Shown: positions 9,298 to 19,417, numbered from the stretch's first letter. The stretch: DNA of 64,000 nucleotides from Clostridiales bacterium (GCA_012519695.1 JAAYPT010000046.1:1-64000), one strand, 5' to 3'. Numbers and translations are program-made. The notes: a model not told the origin generated them from the letters alone.

Positions 9298-10068
9298 ATG
9301 AAAAAAGTAAAAACAGTTTTGTTAGGTCTTATCATTCCGGTCTTGGTAGTTATCTTTTGGTGGTATGCCACCAATTATGGAAATACACCGGAAAGTATTC
9401 TTCCTAAAATAAGTACCGTAGGAAAAACTATTGGAGCGATGTGGACAGCAGGAAGCTTGCAGGAAGATTTGATTATCAGTTTGCAAAGGGTTGTAGAAGG
9501 TTATCTTATCTCAGCAGTTTTAGGAATTGTTCTTGGTACAATAATGGGAATGTCCGAAACAGTCAGAAAGATATTTCAGCCAACGGTTACAACCATACGG
9601 CAGATACCGATTATGGCATGGATTCCGCTACTGATTCTGTGGTGTGGAATAGGGGAAGCTTCTAAGATTGTAATTATTGTAATTGCTTCGTTTTTTCCGA
9701 TTATGGTCAATACGTTGAGTGGAATCAGTCAGACACCGTTGGAATATGTAGAAGTAGCAAAACTTTACAAAATAAGTAAGTGGAAAACATTTATAAGAGT
9801 ATATCTTCCACACGCACTTCCACATATCCAGACAGGATTAAAACTTGGACTTGGTGTTTTGTGGATGGCAGTAGTTGCTGCAGAATTAATTGCATCTACT
9901 TCAGGAATTGGTTATCGGATGAGTTATGCAAGAACTCTTATGCAGTCGGATGTGGTGATTATCTGCATGATCGTGATTGGAATCATCGGAATCCTGATGG
10001 ATAAATTACTTACCATCATTTTTACAGCATTAACTCCGTGGGAGCGAAAGAGGAGGGAAAGAGGATAA
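9298..10068 (+). CDS. ssuC: SsuC-type ABC permease
   Basis: This inner-membrane permease belongs to the nitrate/taurine/aliphatic-sulfonate importer family. From the chosen ATG (AAGGTG seven bases upstream) it has 256 residues, starting with a hydrophobic helix. An upstream in-frame ATG at 9244 with GAGG is possible and would add 18 polar residues. Six hydrophobic segments and an EAA loop (VEVAKLYKISKWKTFIRVYLP) are visible. The stop overlaps the ATPase start (TAATG). The two downstream alkylsulfatase-like genes suggest that the cargo is a sulfate ester or sulfonate (inference). Confidence 0.85.
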   Translation: MKKVKTVLLGLIIPVLVVIFWWYATNYGNTPESILPKISTVGKTIGAMWTAGSLQEDLIISLQRVVEGYLISAVLGIVLGTIMGMSETVRKIFQPTVTTIRQIPIMAWIPLLILWCGIGEASKIVIIVIASFFPIMVNTLSGISQTPLEYVEVAKLYKISKWKTFIRVYLPHALPHIQTGLKLGLGVLWMAVVAAELIASTSGIGYRMSYARTLMQSDVVIICMIVIGIIGILMDKLLTIIFTALTPWERKRRERG

Positions 10069-10844
10069 TGGCAGAAGAAAACAGCTTGGTGATAAACCAT
10101 TTAAATAAGAAGTTTGATGTGGATAAAAAGCAGGTGGAGATTTTAAAAGATATTAACCTGACAATAAAAAAAGGTGAATTTATTACTATTGTGGGACACA
10201 GTGGCTGTGGAAAATCCACGTTATTAAAAATCATTGCAGGACTTGTGGGATATTCAGAAGGAGAGATTATTCGAAATGGAAAACCAGTTACCGGACCGGA
10301 TACTGACTGTGGCATGGTATTTCAGGAACACCGTCTTCTTCCATGGTTAAAAATCAAGGATAACATTGGATTTGGACTGGATAAGTCAGATAAACAAAAA
10401 TGGAATGAAACAGTCCAAAAGCATATAGAACTGGTAAAATTGCAGGGATTTGAAAATGCATATCCTTCACAGTTATCTGGTGGAATGTCGCAAAGAGCAG
10501 CTATTGCAAGAGGGCTTGTTACAAGCCCGGATATCCTGCTTCTGGATGAACCTTTTGGAGCGTTGGATGCGTTGACCAGAGTTCAGATGCAGAAGGAAAT
10601 TCTTCGTATATGGGAAGAAGAACAAACTACTATGATTATGGTAACACACGATATTGATGAGGCAATCTACTTGGGAAACCGAATCGTGGTAATGTCGGCA
10701 AGACCGGGAGAAATCAAGGAAATTATTACAGTAGATTCAGCAAATGCAAAAGTAAGAGGAAGTACAGATTTTTCTTATTATAAGCAGAAGGTATATAAAC
10801 ACTTCTTTGAAGATGAAAGAGAAACAGAAGAATACAACATTTAG
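10068..10844 (+). CDS. ssuB: SsuB-type ABC ATPase
   Basis: This 258-residue ATPase of the nitrate/sulfonate family has Walker A GHSGCGKST (43-51), the Q-loop segment VFQEHRLLPW, signature LSGGMSQR, Walker B LLLDEPFGALDA and H-loop VTHDIDEA. The VFQEHRLLPW and LSGGMSQRAAIARGL wording is typical of SsuB/TauB. The start is the ATG with AGGAGGGAAAGAGG upstream; a longer frame to 10038 runs into ssuC. It is 22 bases ahead of the first alkylsulfatase-like gene. Confidence 0.87.
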   Translation: MAEENSLVINHLNKKFDVDKKQVEILKDINLTIKKGEFITIVGHSGCGKSTLLKIIAGLVGYSEGEIIRNGKPVTGPDTDCGMVFQEHRLLPWLKIKDNIGFGLDKSDKQKWNETVQKHIELVKLQGFENAYPSQLSGGMSQRAAIARGLVTSPDILLLDEPFGALDALTRVQMQKEILRIWEEEQTTMIMVTHDIDEAIYLGNRIVVMSARPGEIKEIITVDSANAKVRGSTDFSYYKQKVYKHFFEDERETEEYNI

Positions 10845-10866
10845 TAACAGGAAGGGAGGAAAACAG

Positions 10867-12888
10867 ATGAGCTACATATTAAATGCAAACCAGAAAGAAG
10901 CAACTGAAATTACAAAGAAGTACAATCAGAATATAAAAGAAAATGTAAATCTTCATTATCTGGAAGAAGAAAAAAAGGATATTGAAGAATTAAAGTTTCA
11001 TTTTATTTATGAATTGGGAGAGGAAAATATTACAGATACAGAGGGAAATGTCCGGTGGAATCGAAAGCAGCAGGATTATCTTCGCAAAGAAGCACCGGAT
11101 ACCGTCAATCCTTATTTATGGCAGATAGCTCAGGATGGTCTTTGGGCAGGCGTGGTAGAACTGATAAAAGATAAAGTATATGTAACAACAGGAATTACAC
11201 CGTCAACAGTTGGATTTATAAGAAGTGACAACGGTTGGATTGTTGTAGATGCAGGAGGTTCCATAAATGAAGGGGAACTTACATTAGACATCATAGAAAA
11301 AGCTTTAGGTGAAAATGTAAGGGACCATATCAAGGCACTGATTATCAGTCATACCCATCAGGATCATTTTGGAGGGGCAGAAGTATTCACAGAGCAGGAA
11401 AACTCCCAGGTTCCGGTATATGGACCGAAAGACTATGAACATTCTTTGGTAAATGACAACCTATATGGTGGCATTGCAATGTCAAGAAGGTTACAGTATC
11501 AATGTGGATTGTTTTTGCAAAGAAATGAAAAAGGATATATTACCTTAGGACTTAGCACAGCACCGGGAGCATATGGAAGAGTGTCTTCGGTTTTTCCAAC
11601 GGAAAGCATTGAAAAAGATACTACAGTTAATATAGATGGTGTCGAAGTTGATTTTCTTTTGACACCAGATACGGAAACGGAAGCGCATTTAATTTGCTAT
11701 TTCAGAAACTATCATGCATTATTCCTTGCAGACAATACGGTAGGAACCATTCATAATACATATACCATGCGAGGAGCTCCAGTCAGAGATGCCAATTATT
11801 GGGGACAGATTCTTTATAGATTATATTTGCAATACGGTGAAGAGGCGGAAGTGATTTTTGCAGGTCATGGGACACCATATTGGAAGTCAGTAGAAAGACC
11901 GGATAAGTTGAAAAAGTTTTTGCTGGACAATGCAGCGGCATATAAGTTTACCAATGATCAGGCATTGCTCTTAGCAAATGAAGGATATAGCCTCAATGAA
12001 ATAGGAAATGAAATTAAAATTCCGGAATCTATCAGCAGGACATGGTATACCAGAGGGCATTATGGAAGTTATTCCTTCAATGCAAGAGCTTCTTATCAGA
12101 AGTATCTTGGATTCTATGATGGAAATCCGGTTCATCTGTTACCATTACCTGAAAAAGAATTAGCAGCAAAGTTCATTGAATACGTTGGTTCGGCAGAAGT
12201 GGTCTTAGAAAAGGCGAAAGAAGATTTTGAAAAAGGGGAATATCAGTGGGTTGCTACGGTAACTAATCATTTGGTATTTGATAATCCGAAAAATCTGAAT
12301 GCACGTTACTTGTGTGCAGATGCCTTAGAACAGTTGGCATATCAGAGTGAAAATGGTTTGTGGAGAAATGCATATTTGGCGGCAACTGTAGAACTGCGTA
12401 ATCCGGAATTTGCAAAGCACTTAAATATTCGTGCAATGGATAATCGTGATACAGTAGCATATGTTTCTACAGAACTGTTGTTAGACCATTTAGGAATAAA
12501 CTTTGATGGATATCTTGCAGAAAAAGATGTAGATAGTGGAAAAAACTTTGGACCATCGGAATATAAGAAAGGAAAATTGCAGTTCCGTTTGCAAATCACA
12601 GAAGATGAAAGTTTCACTAAGATAGTGGAATCACATATTGTAGATATTTATAAAGGAACAATTTTCCACTGGCAGGAAGAAAAAGAATCAGACAGTTTTA
12701 AAGAAAAATTACCGGTAATCAAAGCTACTCGTGAAGGAGTTTATAATCTTGCAGTGAAGCAGTATGAACAGAGCAAAGAATTATTTGAAACAGACAGAAC
12801 AGATATTCTTATATGGATAAATGATTATGTAGTTGATACCGGTAAGTATAGAAATTTCAATTTGATTGAACCATTAGAAGAAATATAA
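10867..12888 (+). CDS. Alkylsulfatase-like metallo-beta-lactamase fold hydrolase 1
   Basis: This 673-residue protein resembles the SdsA1/BDS1-type alkylsulfatases, which cleave alkyl sulfate esters to alcohol and sulfate with two zinc ions. The metal motif is HTHQDH (162-167). A TPDTETEAH segment, a MRGAPVRDANYW segment and a GHG motif follow at the positions expected for metal and sulfate ligands. The middle part resembles the alkylsulfatase dimerisation domain and the C-terminal part the SCP2-like domain. There is no signal peptide, so it should act in the cytoplasm on an imported ester, unlike secreted SdsA1. GGGAGG precedes the ATG. A paralogue lies at 14002. Confidence 0.85.
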   Translation: MSYILNANQKEATEITKKYNQNIKENVNLHYLEEEKKDIEELKFHFIYELGEENITDTEGNVRWNRKQQDYLRKEAPDTVNPYLWQIAQDGLWAGVVELIKDKVYVTTGITPSTVGFIRSDNGWIVVDAGGSINEGELTLDIIEKALGENVRDHIKALIISHTHQDHFGGAEVFTEQENSQVPVYGPKDYEHSLVNDNLYGGIAMSRRLQYQCGLFLQRNEKGYITLGLSTAPGAYGRVSSVFPTESIEKDTTVNIDGVEVDFLLTPDTETEAHLICYFRNYHALFLADNTVGTIHNTYTMRGAPVRDANYWGQILYRLYLQYGEEAEVIFAGHGTPYWKSVERPDKLKKFLLDNAAAYKFTNDQALLLANEGYSLNEIGNEIKIPESISRTWYTRGHYGSYSFNARASYQKYLGFYDGNPVHLLPLPEKELAAKFIEYVGSAEVVLEKAKEDFEKGEYQWVATVTNHLVFDNPKNLNARYLCADALEQLAYQSENGLWRNAYLAATVELRNPEFAKHLNIRAMDNRDTVAYVSTELLLDHLGINFDGYLAEKDVDSGKNFGPSEYKKGKLQFRLQITEDESFTKIVESHIVDIYKGTIFHWQEEKESDSFKEKLPVIKATREGVYNLAVKQYEQSKELFETDRTDILIWINDYVVDTGKYRNFNLIEPLEEI

Positions 12889-12919
12889 AAATACAGATAG
12901 AAAGATGAGGAAAAATATT

Positions 12920-13966
12920 ATGAAAAATTTAAAGAAAGTTACAGGAATCTTAGTAGCATTAACATTGGCAGTTGGAGTGATAGGTTGCGGTGCTTCTAAG
13001 AACAATAATGTAACAGAAAAAGCAGATAAAACAGAAACCGCCTCAAATGAAAATAAAGAATTGAAAAAAGTAGTGGTCGGAACGACCGGATTAGATGGCT
13101 CTATGACAGAAAGTGCAGCAATTGCACAGAAAGAAAAATTCTTTGAAGAGGAATTAGAAAAGGTAGGATACTATCCGGAGTATCAAGCATTTGCACAGCA
13201 AGGACCGGCAATCAACGAGGCGTTTTCCTCTAAGGCAATCGATTTTGCTGCATATGGAGATTTACCGGCAATTACAGCCAAAAGTAATGGAATAGATATT
13301 GAAGTAATTGCAACTACAAGTTCTGATATGACATATAGTGTGGTTGTTGACAATGATTTGAAAATCTCATCTATTGCTGACTTAAAAGGAAAAAAGATAG
13401 TAGTAGGATTTGGTACTGCTCCGTATAAATTCTTATCAGACTTGTTGGAAAAGAATGGATTAACCATAGATGATGTTGAAATTGTAAACTCAGCAACAGA
13501 TGGACCAACGATGCTTCCAGCAAAACAAGCAGATGCATTTGTTACGGCAGAAGGTCCGGCACTTCTTTATCAAGCAAATGGGATCGGAAAAGTTTTTGAT
13601 ACATCAGATGTAGCAAGTGAATTATCGTCTTTATTTGTATTAGCAGGAAGAACAGAATTCATTAAGGAAAATCCAGAAGTGGCACAGGCATTTGTAAAAG
13701 CATTACAAAGAGCGTATGAATTTGCACAGGAGAATCCAGAGAAGGTATATGAAGATTTAGCAACAGATAGTTTTCCAGCAGAAATTCAACAGCAGGTTTA
13801 TGCAGATACTACTTTTGCAGGGTTTAATCCTGCAATAGATGATGCAACACTAAAGAAGGCTGAGAGTACGGTATATTTTCTGAAGACAAATAACATTATT
13901 ACAAATGATGTGAAGGTAGATGAATTTTTTAATACCGCAGTTTATGAAAAGGCAGTTCAGAAATAA
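12920..13966 (+). CDS. ssuA: SsuA-type substrate-binding lipoprotein
   Basis: This 348-residue protein has a signal peptide ending in the lipobox VIGC, then an Asn/Lys/Glu-rich linker and a periplasmic-binding fold of the NMT1/SsuA/TauA family (INEAFSSKAIDFAAYGDLPA, GKKIVVGFGTAPYKFL, DAFVTAEGP). The ATG at 12920 has GAGG nine bases upstream; an ATG at 12905 overlaps that site. It supplies ligand to SsuB-SsuC. It sits between the two alkylsulfatase-like genes, so importer and enzymes form one unit. Confidence 0.87.
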   Translation: MKNLKKVTGILVALTLAVGVIGCGASKNNNVTEKADKTETASNENKELKKVVVGTTGLDGSMTESAAIAQKEKFFEEELEKVGYYPEYQAFAQQGPAINEAFSSKAIDFAAYGDLPAITAKSNGIDIEVIATTSSDMTYSVVVDNDLKISSIADLKGKKIVVGFGTAPYKFLSDLLEKNGLTIDDVEIVNSATDGPTMLPAKQADAFVTAEGPALLYQANGIGKVFDTSDVASELSSLFVLAGRTEFIKENPEVAQAFVKALQRAYEFAQENPEKVYEDLATDSFPAEIQQQVYADTTFAGFNPAIDDATLKKAESTVYFLKTNNIITNDVKVDEFFNTAVYEKAVQK

Positions 13967-14001
13967 GTTGTAATATAGCAAGTGGACGAATGGAGAAAAA
14001 T

Positions 14002-16026
14002 ATGGGAAATACATTGAATTTCAAGAGAAAAGAAGCAACAGTGTTTACAAAAAAATTTAATCAGAAAATCAGAGAAAATTTCAATCTGGAATATATTGCA
14101 GAAGAGGATAAGGATGTTGAAGAATTTCGGTCACATTTTATTTTAAGACTGGAAGATAACATTTCCGATAAAAACGGAAATGTTATCTGGAATATCCAGG
14201 CGCAGAGTTACATTCAGGAAGATTATCCAGATTCCGTGAATTCTTACCTTTGGCGCAATGCAAAAGAAGGAATGATTCCGGGGGTTGCAGAATTGATAAA
14301 AGGAAAAGTTTATATTACGACAGGAATCTCGGTTGCGCCCATAGGATACATTAAAAGTACCAATGGATGGATTATCCAAGATACAGGCTCTTCGGTTGAG
14401 GATGCGGAAGTTTCCCTCGAACTCTTGGAAAAGGCAACAGGTGAAAGGGTTCGTGGGCATATAAAAGCAATTATTATCAGTCATACACACCATGATCATT
14501 TTGGAGGAACAGAAACTTTCCTGAAATATGAAAAGGAGCCGGAAAAAATACCAATATATGCGCCAATCGGTTATGAAAAATCCATGACAAATGACAATTT
14601 AAGTACCGGCATTGCAATGGCAAGAAGAGTACAGTATCAGGCAGGAGTATTTCTTCCGCGAGATGATAAAGGGTATGTTTCCATGGGATTAAGTAATACT
14701 CCATATATTCCAGGAAGAATTTCTTCTGTTTTTCCAAATGAGTTGATAGAACAGGATAAAACACTTGAACTGGATGGAATAGAGGTGGATTTTATCCTTA
14801 CACCTGATACAGAAACAGAAGCACATATGGTAACTTATTTTAGAAATTATCATACGCTATATCTTGCAGATGATGCTGTGGGGACAATTCACAACACCTA
14901 TACTATGCGAGGGGCACAGGTTCGTGATGCCAATTATTGGGGAGAAGTACTCTATAAGTTGTATCTCGATTATGGCGAAGAGGTGGAAGTGATATTTGCG
15001 GGGCATGGTATTCCTCTTTGGAAAACAGAGGAAAGACCGGACAAATTAAAGCGGTTTTTATTAGATAATGCAGCGGCATATAAGTTCACAAGTGACCAGG
15101 CATTGTTATTGGCAAATAAAGGATATAATTTAAACGAAATTGGAAATGCTATTGAGATACCGGAATCAATTAGTAGAACCTGGTATACAAGAGCACATTA
15201 TGGAAACTATACATTCAATGCAAGAGGTGCATATCAGAGGTATCTTGGGTTTTATGATGGAAATCCAGTGCATTTGTTACCACTTCCGGAAAAAGAATTA
15301 GCAGAGAAGTTTATAGAATATGTAGGTTCTTTTGAAAAAGTTCTTGAATATGCAAAAAGGGACTATGAAAGTGGGGAATATCAGTGGGTTGCAACAGTAA
15401 CAAACCATCTTGTATTTGCCAATCCACAGAATCTTGAGGCACGCTATCTTTGTGCAGATGCTTTGGAACAACTTGGATATCAGGCGGAAAGTGCCCTGTG
15501 GAGAAATGCATATCTTTCTGCAGCTATTGAACTTAGAAATCCGGGAATTAATAAAAAACGTAAATTTAATGCAATGGCTAATAAAGATTATATTGCATAT
15601 GTTTCAAGCGGTCTGTTGTTAGATCATCTCGGTATTAATTTTGATGGTTATCGTGCAGAAACAGAAGCCGTAGCAGATGCCAATATAGCACCGCTGGAGT
15701 ACTTAAATGGAAACTTGCAGTTTGCGTTGCAGATTTATGAGGACAATAGTTTTGAACATAAATTGGAGACTCATATTGTAAATATTTATAAAGGAACCAT
15801 TTTTCATTGGAAAGAAGAGGAGAATTCAAGTATCGATGAGGGGAAAAATCCTGTAGTAAAAACAACACGAGATGGTGTTTATAGACTTGCTGCAAAACAA
15901 TATCAGGAAAATAAAGAATTATTTTATTCAAAACGATTAGATATCTTAGAGTGGATAGATAAATATGTAGTGGATTTTTCAGCGTATACAAATTTCAATC
16001 TGATAGAACCAATTTGTTTGAGTTAA
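14002..16026 (+). CDS. Alkylsulfatase-like metallo-beta-lactamase fold hydrolase 2
   Basis: This 674-residue paralogue of the protein at 10867 is collinear with it over the whole length, including N-terminal KEAT-TKK-NQ and C-terminal NFNLIEP blocks. The start at 14002 has GGAG upstream and matches the paralogue's start; 13990 is an alternative. The metal motif is HTHHDH where the first copy has HTHQDH. TPDTETEAH, the MRGAQVRDANYW segment and GHG are kept, so both copies look catalytically competent. No signal peptide is seen. Tandem duplication with divergence suggests two ester substrates or chain lengths (inference). Confidence 0.85.
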   Translation: MGNTLNFKRKEATVFTKKFNQKIRENFNLEYIAEEDKDVEEFRSHFILRLEDNISDKNGNVIWNIQAQSYIQEDYPDSVNSYLWRNAKEGMIPGVAELIKGKVYITTGISVAPIGYIKSTNGWIIQDTGSSVEDAEVSLELLEKATGERVRGHIKAIIISHTHHDHFGGTETFLKYEKEPEKIPIYAPIGYEKSMTNDNLSTGIAMARRVQYQAGVFLPRDDKGYVSMGLSNTPYIPGRISSVFPNELIEQDKTLELDGIEVDFILTPDTETEAHMVTYFRNYHTLYLADDAVGTIHNTYTMRGAQVRDANYWGEVLYKLYLDYGEEVEVIFAGHGIPLWKTEERPDKLKRFLLDNAAAYKFTSDQALLLANKGYNLNEIGNAIEIPESISRTWYTRAHYGNYTFNARGAYQRYLGFYDGNPVHLLPLPEKELAEKFIEYVGSFEKVLEYAKRDYESGEYQWVATVTNHLVFANPQNLEARYLCADALEQLGYQAESALWRNAYLSAAIELRNPGINKKRKFNAMANKDYIAYVSSGLLLDHLGINFDGYRAETEAVADANIAPLEYLNGNLQFALQIYEDNSFEHKLETHIVNIYKGTIFHWKEEENSSIDEGKNPVVKTTRDGVYRLAAKQYQENKELFYSKRLDILEWIDKYVVDFSAYTNFNLIEPICLS

Positions 16027-16186
16027 ATGTGTGAAAAATTTCAGGAATATAAGAAGAGTATGAAAGCAGGGAAAAACTACTGGGGGGAAAATATTCGAAG
16101 AGGAGATAATAAGAAATAAAGATGGATAAAAGCAGTTTCTTTCACTTATAAAAATTTAATAAAGGTTCTAAAAGTATTCTAAAATA

Positions 16187-16221
16187 TCCCGGAAATAGCT
16201 TGTACTTTCCGGGGTATTTTT
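16187..16221 (+). terminator. Terminator of the ssu-alkylsulfatase operon
   Basis: TCCCGGAAA pairs with TTTCCGGGG around TAGCTTGTAC, followed by TATTTTTG. The stretch 16027-16350 otherwise holds only a 30-codon frame at 16027-16119 without a family resemblance and A/T-rich spacer. Confidence 0.85.
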
Positions 16222-16350
16222 GTATAGTAACACATGTTAGAAACCTCATATCTAAAACTTCTTTATACAATTCAAGTTATAAATCTATTTGTAAAAACCA
16301 ATGTGAAAAAAGCAATATGAAAAAATCAGGTAAAAACAGAAAGGAACTAT

Positions 16351-17265
16351 ATGCCTATGGAAAAACATGTGCAGGACAAGTCCCTGCAAAGAAAAAAGAA
16401 ACATAAGATTAATTGGCACCATGCCGCATACGAGGTATTAAAAATCGAATTGGAGGAATATCTGGAAGAACTGGAGTTTTGAGAAGAATATCATTTAGGA
16501 AAGTCAAAGGATTCTTTAAGGGTAGATGTGTTAATTATTGAAAAACGGTCAAATCTGTATATTTCAAAGCAAATCGCTGAAAAATTTCAAACTTATAACT
16601 TAATAGAATATAAAAGTCCGGAGGATAGTTTAAGTATAGACGATTACTATAAACTCATAGGCTATGCCTGTATTTTTCGATTCAATACGGGAAAAGTAAA
16701 TGAAGTAGAGAATAAAGATATTACTCTTACCTTTATTACCTCCAGGTTTCCGAAAAAACTGAAAAAAGAGTTGGAAGAAAGGAAAATCACACTTGCAAAA
16801 CGAGCACCGGGAATATATGATATAGACAAAGAAATGTTTCAGATACAGCTTATTGTAAATCGTCAGTTAGACGAAAAAGAAAACCTGTGGCTAAGATGTC
16901 TGGACAGCCAGTTGAAAGAAAAAGAATTGTATGAAAGTTTAGAGCAGTCATACAGTCAACATAAAGATGAGCCCAGATACAGTGCACCAATGAACGCCAT
17001 TATCTGGTCGAATTATCGAAAGAAAGGAGAGTTAGGGATTATGTGTGAAGCGTTGTATGATTTATTTGCAGATGAATTAGAAGAGCATGAAGCAAAGGGC
17101 AAAGCGGAAGGTGTTGAAATAGGAATTCGGATTTTTATTGAGGATAATATGGAAGAAAAGGTGACGGAAAGTCGTATTATTGAAAAATTGCAGAAAAAGT
17201 TTTTATTATCACAGGAAAAAGCGGAGAAATATGTAGAAAAATATAAGAGACAATTTGTGAATTAG
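16351..17265 (+). pseudogene. Rpn-like PD-(D/E)XK nuclease-family gene with in-frame UGA
   Basis: The frame starts at ATG 16351 (AAAGGA upstream) with KHKINWHHAAYEVLKIELEE, a pattern I associate with Rpn/transposase-like nuclease families common in gut Firmicutes. It is stopped by TGA at 16480-16482, right before EEYHLGKSKDSLRVDVLIIEK. Reading through gives about 304 residues in one frame, so a single base change explains the break. Downstream, EYKSPEDSLSIDDYYKL fits the family's catalytic Glu-x-Lys region. A GTG at 16528 could restart a 245-residue fragment, but no good ribosome site precedes it. Read-through or a sequencing error are alternatives. Confidence 0.65.
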
Positions 17266-17299
17266 GAAACAAAATCCATAAATCTTTCCAAAACCTCTT

Positions 17300-17608
17300 G
17301 CAAAAATAAAAAATCCGTGCTATCATAATCAACATCAAAAAGACATTAACAAAGTAAAGCGTTGAAGGAGACTCTTGCTTTTAGAGGCCGACAGGAATGA
17401 GGTGTCACCGACTGAGAGCACCACTTGGAAGAGAAAGCGAAGGGAACACTCTGGAGCAGACTGGTTGAACTTAAGTAGGTCAGTACGGCAGTGCACGTTA
17501 CGCACAAAGAGAGGGAAGATGACAGCGTCATTTTTCAATGCGGGTGGTACCGCGGATAAGTCAGATTATTCGCCCCGGAATACCAATAAGTATTCCGGGG
17601 CATTTTTG
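17300..17608 (+). promoter_or_regulatory. T-box riboswitch leader of aspS-gatCAB
   Basis: The conserved T-box GGGTGGTACCGCGG lies at 17542-17555. It is followed by a terminator, CCCCGGAATAC (17573-17583) pairing with GTATTCCGGGG (17590-17600), then CATTTTTG. Upstream is a long structured leader that includes the stem-III-like GTGCACGTTACGCAC. Uncharged tRNA pairing to the T-box should favour antitermination and expression of aspS-gatCAB. I could not fix the specifier codon with certainty; GAC (Asp) occurs in the stem I region, and the tRNA could be Asp or Asn. Confidence 0.9.
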
Positions 17609-17649
17609 TATATAAAATACTCCGGAATGAGAAAAAGGAGTAGAAGAAG

Positions 17650-19395
17650 ATGAGCAATATTTACAGAGACGTAACATTGAACCAAGTAAGTGAAAACGAC
17701 ATTGGAAAAACCATTCGGGTAGCCGGTTGGGTAGAAAATATCCGTGACCACGGTGGTGTATCTTTTATTGACTTAAGAGATATGTATGCAGTGATGCAGG
17801 TAGTTATTCGTGATGGTAAATTGTTAGAAGGTATTCGTAAGGAACAGGCACTTTCTATCGAAGGAATTATCGAAAAGAGAGACGAAGAGACTTACAATCC
17901 GAAGATTCCTACCGGAACCATTGAATTAGAGGCAAAAGAGATTCAGGTATTAGGCGAAGTATATACACAGCTTCCATTTGAAATTATGACAAGTAAGGAA
18001 GTAAGAGAAGACGTTCGTTTGAAATATCGCTATTTAGACCTTAGAAATCAAAAGGTAAAGGACAATATCATTTTCCGTTCCAAGGTAATTACTTATTTAA
18101 GACAGAAGATGACAGAAATGGGATTCTTAGAAGTACAGACTCCAATCCTTTGTGCATCCTCTCCAGAGGGCGCAAGAGACTATATTGTACCTTCCAGAAA
18201 ATATAAAGGAAAATTTTATGCATTGCCACAGGCACCACAGCAGTATAAGCAGTTGTTAATGGTATCCGGATTCGATAAGTATTTCCAGATTGCTCCGTGT
18301 TTTCGTGATGAAGATGCCAGAGCAGACCGTTCTCCGGGAGAGTTTTATCAGTTAGACTTTGAAATGAGCTTTGCTACACAGGAAGATGTATTTCGAGTAG
18401 GAGAAGAAGTATTATCTGCAACCTTTGAAAAGTTTGCACCGGAAGGAAGCGTTGTAACAAAAGCACCATATCCAATTATCAGCTACAAGCAGGCAATGTT
18501 GGAGTTTGGTTCCGATAAACCGGACCTTAGAAATCCACTTCGTATTATGGATGTAACAGATTTCTTCCAGAAATGTACCTTTAAGCCATTTATTGGAAAA
18601 ACTGTAAGAGCCATCAAGGTTCATGCAGATATGTCCAAAGGATTCCATGAAAAATTGTTGAAGTTTGCTACCGGAATTGGTATGGGAGGACTTGGTTATC
18701 TGGAAGTATTAGAAGACGGAAGTTACAAAGGACCAATTGATAAGTTCATTCCGGCAGAGTTAAAGGAAGAGTTCCGTACCCTTACCGGATTAGAAGTAGG
18801 AGATACTATTTTCTTCATGGCAGACAAGGAAGAACGTGCAGCATATTATGCAGGTATGATTCGTAATGAATTAGGTGAGAAGTTGGATTTAATAGAGAAA
18901 AATGCATATCGTTTCTGTTATGTAAATGACTTCCCAATGTTTGAACGTGACCCAGAAACAAAGAAAATCGGATTTACACACAACCCATTCTCAATGCCAC
19001 AGGGTGGTTTAGAAGCATTGGAAAAGGAAGACCCATTGAGCATTTTGGCTTATCAGTACGATATTGTATGTAACGGTATTGAGTTATCTTCCGGAGCAGT
19101 TCGTAACCATGATATGCAGATTATGGAAAAAGCATTTGAAATCGCAGGTTATGACAAAGAAGTGCTGAAGAATAAGTTCGGAGCATTATACAATGCATTC
19201 CAGTTTGGAGCACCACCACATGCAGGAATGGCACCAGGGGTTGACCGTATGATTATGCTCCTTAGAAATGAAGAAAATATTCGTGAAGTCATTGCATTTC
19301 CAATGAACGGAAATGCACAGGATTTGATGTGTGGAGCACCAAATGAAGTAACAGAACAGCAGTTGCGAGAAGTACACATCAAGGTAAGAGATTAA
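17650..19395 (+). CDS. aspS: Aspartyl-tRNA synthetase
   Basis: This class II synthetase charges tRNA-Asp, and in organisms relying on GatCAB may also misacylate tRNA-Asn. The 581-residue protein has the N-terminal OB fold (VAGWVENIRDHGGVSFIDLRD), motif 2 FRDEDARADRSPGEFYQLD, the bacterial GAD insertion and the motif 3 region GMAPGVDRMIMLL, so it is the long bacterial type. AAAAGGAGTAGAAG precedes the ATG. It follows a T-box terminator and leads gatC-gatA-gatB, which supports its use in the indirect Asn/Gln-tRNA pathway. Confidence 0.96.
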   Translation: MSNIYRDVTLNQVSENDIGKTIRVAGWVENIRDHGGVSFIDLRDMYAVMQVVIRDGKLLEGIRKEQALSIEGIIEKRDEETYNPKIPTGTIELEAKEIQVLGEVYTQLPFEIMTSKEVREDVRLKYRYLDLRNQKVKDNIIFRSKVITYLRQKMTEMGFLEVQTPILCASSPEGARDYIVPSRKYKGKFYALPQAPQQYKQLLMVSGFDKYFQIAPCFRDEDARADRSPGEFYQLDFEMSFATQEDVFRVGEEVLSATFEKFAPEGSVVTKAPYPIISYKQAMLEFGSDKPDLRNPLRIMDVTDFFQKCTFKPFIGKTVRAIKVHADMSKGFHEKLLKFATGIGMGGLGYLEVLEDGSYKGPIDKFIPAELKEEFRTLTGLEVGDTIFFMADKEERAAYYAGMIRNELGEKLDLIEKNAYRFCYVNDFPMFERDPETKKIGFTHNPFSMPQGGLEALEKEDPLSILAYQYDIVCNGIELSSGAVRNHDMQIMEKAFEIAGYDKEVLKNKFGALYNAFQFGAPPHAGMAPGVDRMIMLLRNEENIREVIAFPMNGNAQDLMCGAPNEVTEQQLREVHIKVRD

Positions 19396-19417
19396 AATCC
19401 TTAGAGGAGGAAGAAAG

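Noticed and set aside
16027-16119. Thirty-codon frame after the second alkylsulfatase gene
   Set aside because: No clear ribosome site or family; may be a chance frame in the trailer.
17375-17653. Plus-strand frame across the T-box
   Set aside because: It overlaps the structured T-box RNA and terminator and has a composition unlike its neighbours.
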